Below the pieces are notes generated by a model. The model saw only the letters and a program-made list of their open reading frames with translations, was not told the origin of the DNA and made no database searches. The position numbers were made by a program, and so were the translations under genes. Source: Dysidea avara (lineage: Eukaryota; Porifera; Demospongiae; Dictyoceratida; Dysideidae). Taken from it: DNA of 64,000 nucleotides. Below are positions 46,926 to 58,816 of this stretch, in pieces. The stretch is taken from assembly GCF_963678975.1 (NCBI RefSeq), contig NC_089272.1, positions 22,519,399-22,583,398 of the forward strand, given 5' to 3'. Positions within the stretch are counted from its first letter, which is position 1. Each line of letters begins with the position of its first letter.

Positions 46926-47937
46926 TAATTGCAAAGCTAGCCTATATGGTTGGCCTCGACACTTCTTTTTCCCCCTTTCCTATACAGCCTATAGGAACTG
47001 ATTGTCGAAGACTGCGTGGATAGCCTATATCACTTTACCTAGATTTAGTGATGTACTTAGTCTCAACACATCAGTACAGCACATGACCATAATCGTGACA
47101 GGCTGCTTCAATAACTGATAGTCACTCTAGGATGTTCCCACTCCATCTACTGTTACATTCCATTCCACTGAATCCACACACCCAATGATAAATGTGTAGA
47201 AACTGCTCTCTGTCCACTAAATTATGTAGTAGTTCATACTACTATGAACTCCTGGTACTATGCTTTAATTACTAAGTATGTTAACATATTTATCATACAT
47301 TACTCAGTATGGACATTTCAGATATAAGAACAGCAGTATGAAGTCCAGATAAGAGGGGTTCTACTATAACGTGTTATTGTTTATCTTGATATTCTTGACT
47401 GCAACTATTATTCTGATACAAAACTTTCATCACACATACATACATGTACACTACATATGTACCTAAACAAAACACGAATGGCAAAATAACAAGAACTAAT
47501 TCTAACAATTAAAAGTGCTCAACACTTTGATATAAGATGAGTTTACATTATGTGTCAAATGTCTTTACAATAAAAAACTTATAATTATACAGTATATTCA
47601 TACATGTTGAGAGTTTTTTTCGGCAAGTGCTCTATATTTTTTAGTGACTGAATCTCTTTCTCCTCTGATTCGCAAGCTACAGTACAAAAATGTAGAGAGA
47701 TATAATTGTGCTGCAATATGTTGAATCATGGATCTATTTGTATGTACAAGGGATTTGTATGTACAAGGGAGGTCATAGCATACATCACATGTTGTGTGAG
47801 CATAACGAGTGTAGCCATGTCTAAGTATTGTAGTGTCTAAGGGTTGAGATGGTGCTATGTATTAGTATCATGTCAGTACATGGAATTTATAGCTTTCTAT
47901 GTTTGAAGTTGCAGACCAATTTTTTTTTTCAACTTAC
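46926..47937. other. gene-free stretch
   Basis: A direct TATGTACAAGGGA pair is at 47739-47765. Otherwise nothing is seen. It may hold further introns or 3' parts of the coiled-coil gene. Confidence 0.4.
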
Positions 47938-48066
47938 AGTTCCTTCTTAATCTTCTCATACTGTACTATCGCGTTCTCTTTCTCAGCTTTTAGCGTAGCA
48001 TTTTCTCCCTGCACAGCCCAGAACATTCCAGCCTCTACCACTCCAACCTGTTCCTTTAGTCTTTCA
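47938..48066 (-). CDS. coiled-coil gene, probable exon (phase 2-2)
   Basis: On the - strand, CCTATTCCAG precedes and GTAAGTT follows 129 bases encoding ERLKEQVGVVEAGMFWAV then GENATLKAEKENAIVQYEKI and KKEL, with heptad-like Leu/Val/Ala spacing and many Glu/Lys. The frame would hit TAA at the donor if unspliced, so a terminal exon is the alternative. It has the same strand and style as the exons at 55-63 kb, but the phase differs and the link is inferred. Confidence 0.55.
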
Positions 48067-48713
48067 CTGGAATAGGAGTATCCTTCTTGACCTTTGCATA
48101 AAAAGCACAGGTAAGGTACCATTGTGCCATTCAAATGGAAAGCCAAAAGGAGCCCACATTATTTTTGACCAGTGCATTTAATAAGGTAGTTTATAGTCAC
48201 CAATATTAATATGGTAGCAAAATGTCAGAAATCTAGAAAGTGGAAACTTAACTTTAGACTGTATACTGTAAAACTTTAGACTGTATACTGTAATTAACTT
48301 TTTTTGTAGTAAAATGATATTCATATGCTACATTTAAAAATTTCCATGATATTTTACAGAAGTAGTTACCTTAACCATGGATGTGAATTAAGCTATTTTG
48401 TAGTGTACATGGCTCAGCTAAATTGTATTTATTGGCTTTCAACTAAGACACATCAAATATCAAAGATTGTGGTTGACAATCCTTTTGCCATAATGCTACT
48501 AAAGATAGTAGTCATGGAAAATAAATTTCGTTCAGTGTAAAATCATATTTATCATGAACCTTTTTTGTACAAACTAAAGCAAATTATGTTATACACTCCT
48601 TCACTCAGGACTTTGACTCATGAAACAAAAACATGCTATTAGAACAGTATTATAAGTATCCAGAAGAGGGATTCCACATACTACAGTTTATGTACATTAT
48701 ATACACAACAACG

Positions 48714-49290
48714 TTGTAAGTGGGTCAGTACTGTTGATCCTTTTCACCCACTGACCCAAATAGTTAACCGGATCTGACCCGCATGTGACCCGAAAATAGA
48801 GATGTGCCTCAAGAACTATATTAAAAGTCCACAAATTTCAAGTTACATTAGTTAGCCACTATAGAATGGAGCAAGAAGTGAGTAGCTATGTATTATCAAG
48901 TGGGTGTGGCTCCACGTACGTATTATCAAGTGAGTATGGCTCCATGTACATATTATCAAGTGGGTGTGGCTCCTACATTTCAAGTAGCAACACAGATCTC
49001 AATGCATGCTCACAGAACAGCTGACACTATTCCGATAAGTGGGTGTGGCTCTACATACCCGGCACAGACAGCAAAGCATATTCCTGAATGGTGGGTGTGG
49101 CTCCACGTAAGTTTCTTGAGTGTTTACAACTGCATTTCCACCAATACAATCAAGCTTGTTAACTTATAGTCACACATGATCTCGTCCGGGTCAGACCCAG
49201 ATATTCAATGAAGTGGATAAGACCCACTTAACCCAGACAAAATGTGACCCAAATGACCCGGATAATCCGGATGACCTGGCCCACTTACAA
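48714..49290. mobile_element. hAT-like element with TTGTAAGTGGGTCAG ends and GACCCG subterminal repeats
   Basis: The 15 bp ends match with one mismatch when inverted. Many GACCC/GGGTC units lie inside both ends. It contains a 30 bp tandem repeat (TATTATCAAGTGGGTGTGGC) at 48891-48980 plus two further GTGGGTGTGGCTC copies. No TSD was recognised. Confidence 0.7.
48891..48980. repeat. 30 bp tandem repeat x3
   Basis: Three units starting TATTATCAAGTGRGTRTGGC, inside the previous element. Related GTGGGTGTGGCTC blocks are at about 49039 and 49092. Confidence 0.88.
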
Positions 49291-49339
49291 TGCTGATACA
49301 CAATGTTACACACACAATAACTACATATGCACGCCTTAC

Positions 49340-49467
49340 TATTTGTTTCAAGACATTCTACTTTCAACTTAAGAGTGCTAATTTCTTTTCTGTGCTTTTT
49401 CGCTTCCATCTCCCATTCTCTCACTTCCCTTTTAGTATTAACATTGTCTCTCTTCAATTTAGTAATG
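49340..49467 (-). CDS. coiled-coil gene, probable exon
   Basis: The acceptor CTTCCTATAG precedes and the donor GTAAGGCG follows 128 bases on the - strand. They encode ITKLKRDNVNTKREVREWEM, then EAKKHRKEISTLKLKVECLE, then TN, a charged heptad repeat with hydrophobic residues at a/d-like positions. The length is not a multiple of three, so it would shift phase to 1, which does not match the next candidate exon. Another exon must intervene if the model is right. Confidence 0.5.
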
Positions 49468-49849
49468 CTATAGGAAGTAGCAGATTTGGTATGAGATAAT
49501 ACTATATGTATAAGCAGTGCAGTCAAACATATTTGTGTGTGTGTGTGTGTCCATTTCAATAAATATGAATACTGTATGTGTTACTGTGTAATAGTTCAGG
49601 ATCTGAAAAACATGTACTGTACAATATAGCACAAGGGACAGTAAGTCGTGCATCACAACAAGCAACACACAGTTCCACTTCTATATGACATGCGCCATCA
49701 AAATACATTAACTTATGGATGCTGGTTACTGTCTTCTGACCTTGTTTGATGGGCAGTACATTGCACAAAATATGCAATCTTGTGACACAGTAAAGTACGT
49801 ATAGGCCAAGATAACTATGCAACTAAAGATGCTCTAATACATGTCACAA

Positions 49850-50010
49850 AGGAAGCGGCAGTTACCTTTGCCCTCGGGCAGTAGTACCATTGGGTAGCCC
49901 TGAGGTACTAGTGAGTAGTCATGTGTACCAAGTGTGGATGACATCACTAGTTGTACAGTGACGTTATGAAGTGGTGATGCAAAAACTGTGCAACTTATGG
50001 TCCCAGAGAA
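49850..50010 (-). CDS. possible exon of unknown function
   Basis: On the - strand an open frame with unusually balanced base composition ends at a good donor (GGCAAAG|GTAACTG). It encodes SPLHNVTVQLVMSSTLG then YSLVPQGYPMVLLPEGKG. The left boundary on the gene strand is uncertain. It is not coiled-coil and does not resemble the neighbouring exons. I do not recognise a domain. Confidence 0.25.
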
Positions 50011-50029
50011 AAAATTTGGCAAATAGCTA

Positions 50030-51879
50030 CACAGCTAAACTGCATTAAATGAAATAAACATCGGCTCAAACTTCAGCTATAAAAATGATAAAAGTGCTAT
50101 GAAGCAAATGGTGTATTGAACTTCAGCAAGTTTGTAACAATTCACCACCATGCAAAGTTTCCCTCTCTATGATATATTTATGGGTCATACAAATAGGCAA
50201 GATAATTTACAAAAGCATTGGGTGTATAATCACTGGATATTCTATTAGCATTCCGAAAGTGATGGCAAATGATAAATATATTGTTAACAGTTCATAGTAA
50301 CTTGTTTGGCTTAAAATTATGAATAGAGCAATTTTGAAACAGGAGACATTTTATACATTTACGAAGCAATAGTTTCTTATATAATAGTGACACCAATTTA
50401 GTATGATGGCAACTTATCATTATTCTGACTACAGGGTATAAATGATCAACAAAGTAGTCAGGTAAATCTAATAGAACAGTCACTTGGCACAAAGGGAACC
50501 ACTTTTCAAAATGACTCCATATGAAGAGTTGCAAGAATACGGTAATTGGGTATATCAATATACAATATTATTGTCTCCATTGTATCTATATCACATGATA
50601 CAAGGTGGAATATAAACATAGATACAGGTGTTGTTTTTTTTGTTATTGGAAACAACGAACCCCCTTTTCTTTTCCTAATTGTTTACTGTAAGTATAAAAA
50701 CCGGCATCTACAACATACAATAATTTGATTCACAAGAATGTCAGCCATTAAAATGACACTTCAATACCTCGATATATCACAATGCATGATATATCCTAAT
50801 TTCATGGTCTCAATGTATGTTTGATATGTGATATATCGATACAGTATATTGTCACATCTCTACTGCATATTCTCCTTGAATGCACATATGCAGGTACATA
50901 TCCACACACACACATACGTATGCACATACACCACCTGTACATACTTTGATTCCAAGTAAGATATTTTTGATTGCAAATATTCAGTTTCATCTTGATCCTA
51001 TATACAGGAAGAGATAAGATTACATGTATGCAGTACACACAACAGTTTACCCTTAAACACACATACACTCCTGTAATCCAGAAAACTGGATCTGGTAAGT
51101 GTGTCTTAGACAAAATGCTGTAACTTTCAAATAGTTCCTATTGCCAATTGAAACTAAAGAAATCAATCTGTGGAATCGCGCATAGCCATCAGTGCTTCAT
51201 AACAAGTAAGTCTTTGTAGTTACAGTGTTTATTTAAACTTCCCCAGTGAACAAACTTTCAACCAATGTTTAATTTTAGGCTGTAGGAGTCAAGTTACCCC
51301 CATTTAAAGCTGCCATGTACGTATGCTTGTAATGTGTAAATATACATTCCCCAAAAGTTCTACGCGGGTTACGGGATACTGTAAACCCCACATATACACT
51401 ATCAATCATTTTTCATGATTAGGGGTTTGATTTTTCTTAATGCATTGTTATCAAATATTTATGCATTCTTAACTTCTTATTAATCGACATGAAATTCAAA
51501 TGTTGTTATGGAAACATGAGTTGTCCCCATGCCAATTAGTGAAAACTATGAACCAAAAATCAGACCAATGAAGAGCCATGAGAACTTACTAACAATTCTA
51601 AGATTTGAAGAACATCACTTGTGAGGGACTGACAAGAGGATTTGTGAATAATGCGTATAGTTGTTGAAATATGACTACAACATGGCCTAAAGCAAGACAC
51701 TGTGGTCACAAAATTTATTTTTAAATTGATATCAAAAGCACTAGAAACATTATTTCTAACAAAAGGCTCCGTCAGGACCTAGACAAGAAGCCAAACTAGT
51801 AGTCTGTTTATACAAAATGTTAACAACTAGTTTGACAGTCCTGATTTTTGGTTCAGGAAAATATCACCATTAGTTAGCA
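50030..51879. other. gene-free stretch
   Basis: It holds one TCTAATAGAACAGTCAC motif (50467-50483), a GATATATC-rich block (50770-50850), and no recognised exon. Confidence 0.4.
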
Positions 51880-53325
51880 AAACCATGCATGCGCTTACAG
51901 GTGCGCCAGTTGCTAAGTGTGTTGTTTCTATGCCTTCCTCGCTGTCCAACTTTCACCCCATTTCTGTGTTACCAGTCTTTTCTAAAATATTGGAAAGGGT
52001 TGTTTCTGATCAGATAATTGCTTATTTCAACAAACATGATTTGTTTTCACAAAGACAATCTGGTTTTCGTTTTTGACATTCAACGCAAGATGTTCTCTTG
52101 CACGTTTCTAACTCTTTCTCTAGTGCTATTGATCATGGTGAATATGTTGGTGCCATATTTCTGGACCTGGCTAAAGCGTCATTCTATTTTATTGCAGAAG
52201 TTGGCTTGTTATGGCTTTAGTGATAGTGCCCACTCATGGTTAAGGAGTTTTCTACATAATAGAATGCAGCAAGTTATTTTTCAAGGTTATTTGTCATCTA
52301 GTGGGCCTATCAAAGTTGGAGTTCCTCAAGGGTCAATTCGGGGCTCTTGCTTTTTTCTATTTATGTAAATGATTTGCCAGGTACTATTACTTTTTTTGAT
52401 ATCAATATGTATGCAGATGACACTGAGCTTCACTTCAGCCATAGTGACCTTTCTGTTGTTGAAAAAACTCTTCAGGCTGAAGTAGAAAATATTTTTACTT
52501 GGCTGGTTGTTAACAGATTGAGGTTGAGTGTATCTAAATCATTGTGTATGCTTATTGGTTCTCATCAGAGAACTAGAGGTTTGAATCTTACATTAACATT
52601 GGATGGTGATATTTTAAGGCAAGTTTCTTCTACCAAATACTATATCTGGGCGTATATTTGGATCAACATCTTACTTGGCAAGCTCATGTGGATTACGTTC
52701 TTAGTAGAGTTAGAAGGAAGCTTTTTGCTGTAAATCGAGTCAAGCGGGCTTCCTCTAATGTTCTGCAGTTATTGTATCAAGCTTATATTCTACCCATTTT
52801 AGATTACTGTGATATTGTGTGGTCACCATCAAATTCTGCTGGTACTCGTTGTTTAGAGAGACCTCATTCTAAATTTACATCATCACAACCATCTTCTGAT
52901 AACTTAAATTTGCGATTGTCTCTAACTGAAAGGCGTACTTTTCATACCGCTCTTCAAGTTTTTAAGATTGTTAATAGGATTTCTCCTCCTTATTTACATG
53001 GAGTTTTTTCGTTTGCTGTAGATGTCACTGGTCGCTCTAGTAGAAACGTACACAGGTTATATGTTCCCAGTGTTCGAACTAATTTTGGCAAACGGTCATT
53101 GGCCTTCAGGGGCACAGACATCTGGAACAGATTACCACCAGCACTTTATGGTGCTAAAACTGTGTCAGAATTTAAGAAATTGTATTGCATGTTGTAACTT
53201 CGTTTTATGTATGTATGTATGTACTGTGAGTTACTCATATTGTATTTGTGTTCTCAGGGCATAGCTGAAAAACAGCCTTTTTGGTTGATGCTATTTTCCC
53301 TGATTAAATTAAAAAAAAAAAAAAA
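51880..53325 (+). pseudogene. 5'-truncated non-LTR retrotransposon (CR1/Jockey-like) with poly(A)
   Basis: Reverse transcriptase blocks occur in order. They are SNFHPISVLPVFSKILERVV (about 51935-52000), QSGFRF then STQDVLLHV (52060-52105), IFLDLAKA (52155-52180), WLRSFLHNRMQQVIF (52240-52280), VGVPQGSI (52317-52340), NDLPGT, the catalytic YADD (about 52411-52422), LGVYLD-like and LTWQAHVDYVLSRVRRKL (52664-52720), YILPILDYCDIVWSP (52783-52830), and a C terminus with FRGTDIWNRLPP (53107-53145) ending at TAA 53195. The frame is broken at about 52072, 52185, 52345 and 52640, so it is dead. It ends in an A run at 53310-53325. The N-terminal endonuclease is missing. It lies in an intron of the - strand coiled-coil gene, on the opposite strand. 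Confidence 0.92.
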
Positions 53326-53472
53326 AGTTATGTGTGTTTTCTTGTACCTTGTACCTGTCCAGTCAGCACGCTATGATTCTCCCAACAATTTAAGCCTATT
53401 ACCAGCTGATACACAACACAACAACATCAAGCCTGCCTTAATTACGTAATAAAATTTTTGTTTGCATCCAGT

Positions 53473-54297
53473 AACCTTAAGGGTGCTCTGTACAGTTCCA
53501 CATATGGCTTCTGAGGTTAGCACAGCTGGGATTTACTAATGGATTCCCATGGTCACCAGTAATTATCTAATTAGTCTGTGGCTTGTTTAACGTGTGGCGC
53601 CCAATGGCGCGCCCAACGAGAAAATGTCTTTTATGATGAAATAACCTGCCACAAACGAAGAGCGATATACATGAAGGAAGCGAAGTAGGTGTTGTATCTT
53701 CTTCATTGTGGTCTAATGAATATAGCAATCCATAATTGACCGATTATCTTCTAGTTACGTAATTAAGAAACAATAACTGTGGCCATAGAACAGCTGCAGG
53801 CGCCTCAGTTTCTACACCTTGATACTAGAACTAGTTCGTCATTTTAGACCCGATAGGCACGAAAATTTCAGATAGGCAACCATGGTATTTATGCATTAAA
53901 AGAGCGTTTGTCATTTTTTGATAGCTCCTTCTGATGAGGAATGGCGTGGCGGTAAAGAAGACTCAGCACAAAAGCAGAAGAAGAGTGTCTGATAACTGAG
54001 AAACCGGAGAACAAAAATAGAAACGTACGTTTGCTTTTACAGTTTTCAATAATGTATTTTAAAGAATCAAGTCTCTAGGGTGTAAACTGTGGGACTAGTT
54101 CTAGTTTGAAACGAAAAATTATAACTCGCCTTCTACAGTGAGTTAAAACATGGGATTTGGACTAAACTGTGCAGTGGTGATAGCTTATTGCAAATAAAAA
54201 AGAGCTTAGCAGAATGGTTTAGTCCGTTTGTAAGTTATAGCAGAAAACGTATTTACGGGAAGCCATATGCGGAACTGTACAGAGCACCCTTAAGGGT
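53473..54297. mobile_element. TIR element with ~40 bp ends and TA flanks
   Basis: ACCTTAAGGGTGCTCTGTAC..CATATGGCTTC at the left is inverted as GAAGCCATATG..GTACAGAGCACCC..AAGGGT at the right, with TA just outside each end, as in Tc1/mariner-type insertion. It is 825 bp with no transposase. Some inner sequence (ACTAGAACTAGTT / AACTAGTTCTAGT) is also inverted. The 127-codon frame at 54188-54571 runs over its right end and is not a gene. Confidence 0.85.
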
Positions 54298-55022
54298 TAA
54301 AATACCAACGAATACATTGGCTATTTCTACTACAGCACAAAATGTACCAGACACATACAGTGCATTCAGTAGATACAGTACCTTACTATACATACCTGTG
54401 GTTTTGCCTTCTTATCATTTACTTGCTTCTCTAGTTCCTGATTATGTTTCTATGCACAATGTACAAGAACTAATTTGTGTGCATATTAGTTACAGTAATT
54501 TACAGTATTTAAAAACAATTTGTCCCCCAATGAAACAATGCGACTGCAGCATGAAAATAATTACACAGTAAGTACTACATCCATAAAGCAAGCTTTACTT
54601 GTTTTCAGTTAAAACTAGGAGGGGGAAGGCGTATGCAAATAATACTGCATAAATGCATGCATTCACAGCTTATACGTCAACACTTTGAATCAATTACTGG
54701 TAACTCCAGTATGTATTCCATTTATTTTACTTTATACATAGGCATAGAGTATGCATGCATTGCCCTACCAGACAACTGGTATGGAATATAACATGCAGTG
54801 CAAGTTCTGTCACATATGAACTGTATGTATGTTGTACAATACGTACAGCCATACCTGTAGTTCAGCACATCTATTTGAAAATTTTGCTAGTTCCCCATTT
54901 AACTCCTACATGCCAAAACAAAAAGGATACAGTAATATGTACACAATATTATGCAAACATACAAAAGTGTACACTGTATGTATACACATGCGCACAATTA
55001 TGTATACATGTACAGTATGTAC
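54298..55022. other. intron-like gene-free stretch
   Basis: No exon is recognised. Many GTACA/TACAGT short repeats occur. Confidence 0.4.
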
Positions 55023-55148
55023 CTCTATTTTATCACTAGCTTCGTATAGTTCTGTTTCTGTTTCAGTACAGATATCAGTGCAATGATCAAGTTTCTTCTG
55101 TTTTGCTTCCAGTAACATATTTGCTTCTTTTACTTCTTGGTCAAGTTT
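55023..55148 (-). CDS. coiled-coil gene, 42-residue exon (type C copy 2)
   Basis: The acceptor TTCTTTTAG and donor GTACATA bound exactly 126 bases, phase 0. They encode KLDQEVKEANMLLEAKQKKL then DHCTDICTETETELYEASDK and IE. It is the same length and pattern as 59152-59277 (KLKLELKDSNLLLEVRMKKI...DELYEANDKIE). Six heptads fit exactly. The product should be a long parallel or antiparallel coiled coil. I cannot name the family. Confidence 0.85.
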
Positions 55149-55321
55149 CTAAAAGAAAACTTCATGTAGCAATGGTTGCAAAGGCAATGTGCATGTGCTT
55201 CCGAATGTACAGTACTACACTGTAGGCCACACACATGCACACACACACAACACACCACTCATCATAAATAATGGGAATGTATTTGTGTGTACTGTAGTTT
55301 ACACTGTACAAACGTACGTAC

Positions 55322-55363
55322 TTGCAGTGAATCAATCTTTTCAAACACCTCCTGTTCCAACAG
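55322..55363 (-). CDS. coiled-coil gene, 14-residue exon
   Basis: The acceptor CTTGTAG and donor GTACG bound 42 bases, phase 0, encoding LLEQEVFEKIDSLQ, exactly two heptads. It occupies the same slot between a type A and a type C exon as the 16-residue exon at 59467-59514. Confidence 0.72.
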
Positions 55364-55951
55364 CTACAAGAACATTTCAGAGAATCATTGTGTACGTACA
55401 GTACAGTATGTACTTACATACATACAGTACAGTATGTACTTAGATAAATACAGCATAACAACAAACCATGCAGCCACAAAAATAAGCACAGCATTTATGT
55501 ATGCTTTATTTACAGCACTATGAGTCAGGGACAACACTTAATGTGAGTGATCTAGTCACATATATCATACACCACAAGTCCACAATTCACTTCACCACAA
55601 GTCTGATAGTGTACTACATTTTCTCCTACTACTAATACATGGAGTGATTATTTAATTTATTTGGGAATTCAGGATAATGGCATTGACCAGGAATGTGCCA
55701 AGAAATCTGTATCCTCCTACCCTGTACATTCTTATTGTAGCAAGTAATCATGGCTGCTACAGAAACTCTTTCCAAGAGGTCCAAACTATAAACAGCATGA
55801 GTAAAATTTAAGCATATAATTGTGTGTCCATCAATTTTCTCAATGCTGTATACATGTATGTATCATCTGATAAGACAGGCATGATTGCATACAGACAGAT
55901 ACAATGTATGGTAAAAGGTATCATATACTGTAAATCTATGTATATGTGTAC

Positions 55952-56086
55952 CCTGATCTTATCATTGGCTTTCTCCAGATCACTCTTCAAGTTCATTAAA
56001 CCAGATGATTGTTGTGTTAATTGATCAATCGCCTGTCTACTATTCCCTACACTCAACTTCAACTCTTTGTTCTCCTGCTCTAGCAC
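55952..56086 (-). CDS. coiled-coil gene, 45-residue exon (type A variant)
   Basis: The acceptor TTATCCAG and donor GTACAC bound 135 bases, phase 0. They encode VLEQENKELKLSVGNSRQAI then DQLTQQSSGLMNLKSDLEKA and NDKIR. Compared with the 42-residue type A exons it has three extra residues near LMNLKSD. The start LEQENKELK and end ANDKIR are conserved. Confidence 0.87.
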
Positions 56087-56189
56087 CTGGATAATACATC
56101 ACCATAGGATACATTGAATAAGTTGCATACGTACCACACATACAGCTTGTGCTGTTGTGAGATATATATTGCAGCTATACTTGTGAAAA

Positions 56190-57000
56190 TTTAATTCCTA
56201 CTTCAGTCATAAACAGCCTTAGTTATAAAGTAGGGATTAAATGTCCACTAGTATAGTTGCAGACTAGTTAGAATGGGTCGACAAGGTTTCTGTGGCCTTG
56301 GTATTTAAGTTTGTGGGTAAAGAATTCCACATCGTCCTCCGGTCTCTAAATAGCGTAGAAACCTCGTCGACCCATTCTAAGTGGTTTCCTAGGTTAAGAA
56401 AGAGTAAGAGAAAGTGGTAAACTGTGCGTGCTAGCATTGGGATTTATCCTCAAGTCGAGTTGATCGTGTCGGTGCCCTTGACATTCATAATCGTTGCTTG
56501 ACTAGTGCCAGTATCCACTAGTTACTATGTGAGCTAGAAAGACGCTTGTCTTGTCCAGAAAGTAAGCTATCAAGAAGCAAATTGTGAGTGCTAGCATTGA
56601 GATTTATCCTTCAAGTTTGATGTGGCCAGCGCCCACCGTGCCAGGCATTAGTTGAACACCTAGCTTAACGCTAATGATGCCTGTCTTGTCCAGAAAGTAA
56701 GCTAACAGTAAGGACAATTTGTTTTTGGCTTTGCCAATTTTCATTTGATGAATGTACAGTAGTAAACAACCACCGGCAAGACCACAGGTTACTAACTATT
56801 TAGTAACCCTACCACAGGTTTCTATTGGATTTAGTAACCTCAGACATCAAAGGAAATATTACGTAAAATTTTCGAAATAATAGTTAGTTATCAAGAACCA
56901 GGGTTCTACAGGATTTAGAAAACTCGAAGGCCCTGGGCTGTTACTACTAAGCGCCTGAGGGTTTTCTAAATCCAGTGGTTCCTGACATCTAACTTATTTA
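56190..57000. repeat. cluster of hairpins and diverged direct repeats in an intron
   Basis: A hairpin with AGAATGGGTCGACAAGGTTTCT inverted lies at 56271-56382. A direct repeat of TGTGMGTGCTAGCATTGRGA is at about 56425 and 56583. TTGTCTTGTCCAGAAAGTAA is at about 56548 and 56682. An inverted pair TAGTTATCAAGAACCAG/TGGTTCCTGACATCTAA enclosing GGATTTAGAAAAC is at 56882-56996. A small AAATTTAATTCCTACTT/AAGTAGGGATTAAAT hairpin is at 56188-56240. Confidence 0.7.
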
Positions 57001-57327
57001 GACCTCAGCATAGCTGCTACTACTGATTAAAACACCCATGTGTTGCCAATGTTGCAGGCGCATGCTATGTTTTGAAGTACACATTGTTGTGCCTTGACAG
57101 CTGCTTGTAAACAAGAAATATAGTGTTGATTAGTACAAACAATCCCATCACACCTCTCTCTAATTCAGTACGGCTGTTACTAGCCATTTAAACAAATGTT
57201 ACAGGTGCATAATTATCGTGTTTCGTATCGCCTCAAAGCATGGCCTCTATTGGACATGAGGTGGCTCTACGGGATTTAGAGACCACATTTTCAGCCAATC
57301 AAATTTTAGTATCAAACTTGTAGTCTA
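57001..57327. other. gene-free stretch
   Basis: Nothing recognised apart from a GGGATTTAGAGACC block like those in the preceding repeat cluster. Confidence 0.4.
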
Positions 57328-57540
57328 AAAATTATTGAAATGAAGTAGGGATCCAAGCAATAAAAAGTAGTGAAACAAGAGATGGTATTATAGCATAGCT
57401 CGGTGGGAAAATCCCTACATTATAATGATTTTGTTCAATGCCGAAGTTAGGTTTTCCCACCGAACTACCTGTATGCTGCGACACCATCTCTTGTTTCACC
57501 ACTTTTCATCACTTGATCCCACTTCATTTTAAAATTAATA
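57328..57540. mobile_element. foldback element, copy C of the GTAGGGAT..GAAACAAG family
   Basis: The arms are AAATGAAGTAGGGATC..AATAAAAAGTAGTGAAACAAG and its inverse, inner GTGGGAAAATCCCTACA on the left and TTTTCCCAC on the right, with a short loop. Outer motifs match the palindromes at 21805-22102 and 39214-39451. The middle of the arms does not. It is intronic in the coiled-coil gene. Confidence 0.85.
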
Positions 57541-58018
57541 ATTTTTATTCTACTAGTTTGTTTGGTTTATAGTATACAGCTTGAAACGCGTGACTGTTCT
57601 ATTAGGGTGAAGGGTGACTGCTGTATTAGAGTATCTCAAGTCAGCCAGGGGTGTGTCACTATTTCATATGCTAGCATTATGACTAGGCCAAAATAATGGG
57701 TGTGTCATTGTGGTAGATTGTTAACAGATGTGGTCTTGGTGTTCGATCATTATAAATCAACCAAGATCGCATCAACTAATTAATAGGCATGGCATTGAAC
57801 CTATCATGAAGTTACAGGTATCTCAAGGAAAATGTTGATAGAGAAAATTAACACCTTGATATGGTTTCATTGCAACAAGAAGACAATGAGCCTGACTGAA
57901 GATAAAGGAAAGACAAGGCACAAACTTGTAGGTACCGCAAAAGGCACATCCCACTGGTGATATTGTAACGTAAAATGGTGGCTATGTGCTGCTCTGTTTG
58001 GCCTCTAGGCTTGCAACT

Positions 58019-58200
<182 letters not shown>

Positions 58201-58453
58201 TAAAGTCAGATTTAAAAAAAAAATTCTACACTTGGCCGCTTATTAGTGATTTCTTGCTTTTAGTGCTGTATTTGATGTTAGATGGACTAACATTATTCCG
58301 TAATGGAGATTTTCATTGCATAAGATGTTTCTTATTGGCAGCATTTTAGGCAGCGCGCATCATTTTTTGGGGAATCTCTACTTAAATGGTACTACCATAC
58401 CTCCCTTGCTTCATTGCTGTGTATTTCTATGATCTTAATTTTGTAATAACATA

Positions 58454-58816
58454 ATGGACCTTATCCGCAATGACATCATAATTGACAAAATGGCCGTGTT
58501 TAGTGTGGGCACTTTGTTTGTAATCACTAAAATGAGCTTTGTTTGCGGATTTCACATGGAACTATTTGATAATAAAGGTAAGAGGCTATAGTTAGCATGA
58601 TGTGGTGATGCAAAATAGTCCCACCAAACGAAACCAGACTTAAGTTTTGGTATCGACGCAAAACCACGTGCATTTGTCTTGTAATTAAGTATGTATGCCT
58701 CACCTTTCCCCTTGCTGCAGTACGTAAACTGCCATCTCTCCCAATACCTTCTGTACAAAAGTGTCCACACTCAGGCCACCATTTTGTGCTTTGACGTCAT
58801 TGTGAATAAGGTCCAT
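58454..58816. mobile_element. MITE with ATGGACCTTATCCGCAATGA ends
   Basis: ATGGACCTTATCCGCAATGACATCA..ACAAAATGG is inverted at the right end, which closes TGACGTCATTGTGAATAAGG then TCCAT, giving imperfect TIRs of about 40 bp around 363 bp. TSD not resolved. Confidence 0.82.

Noticed and set aside
50745-50870. Second copy of the AGTGCTGGG..GATATC element
   Set aside because: Only ATATCG-rich similarity, with no inverted ends or target duplication.
54188-54571. 127-codon + strand frame
   Set aside because: It starts inside the TIR element 53473-54297 and runs into low-complexity DNA, with no domain seen.
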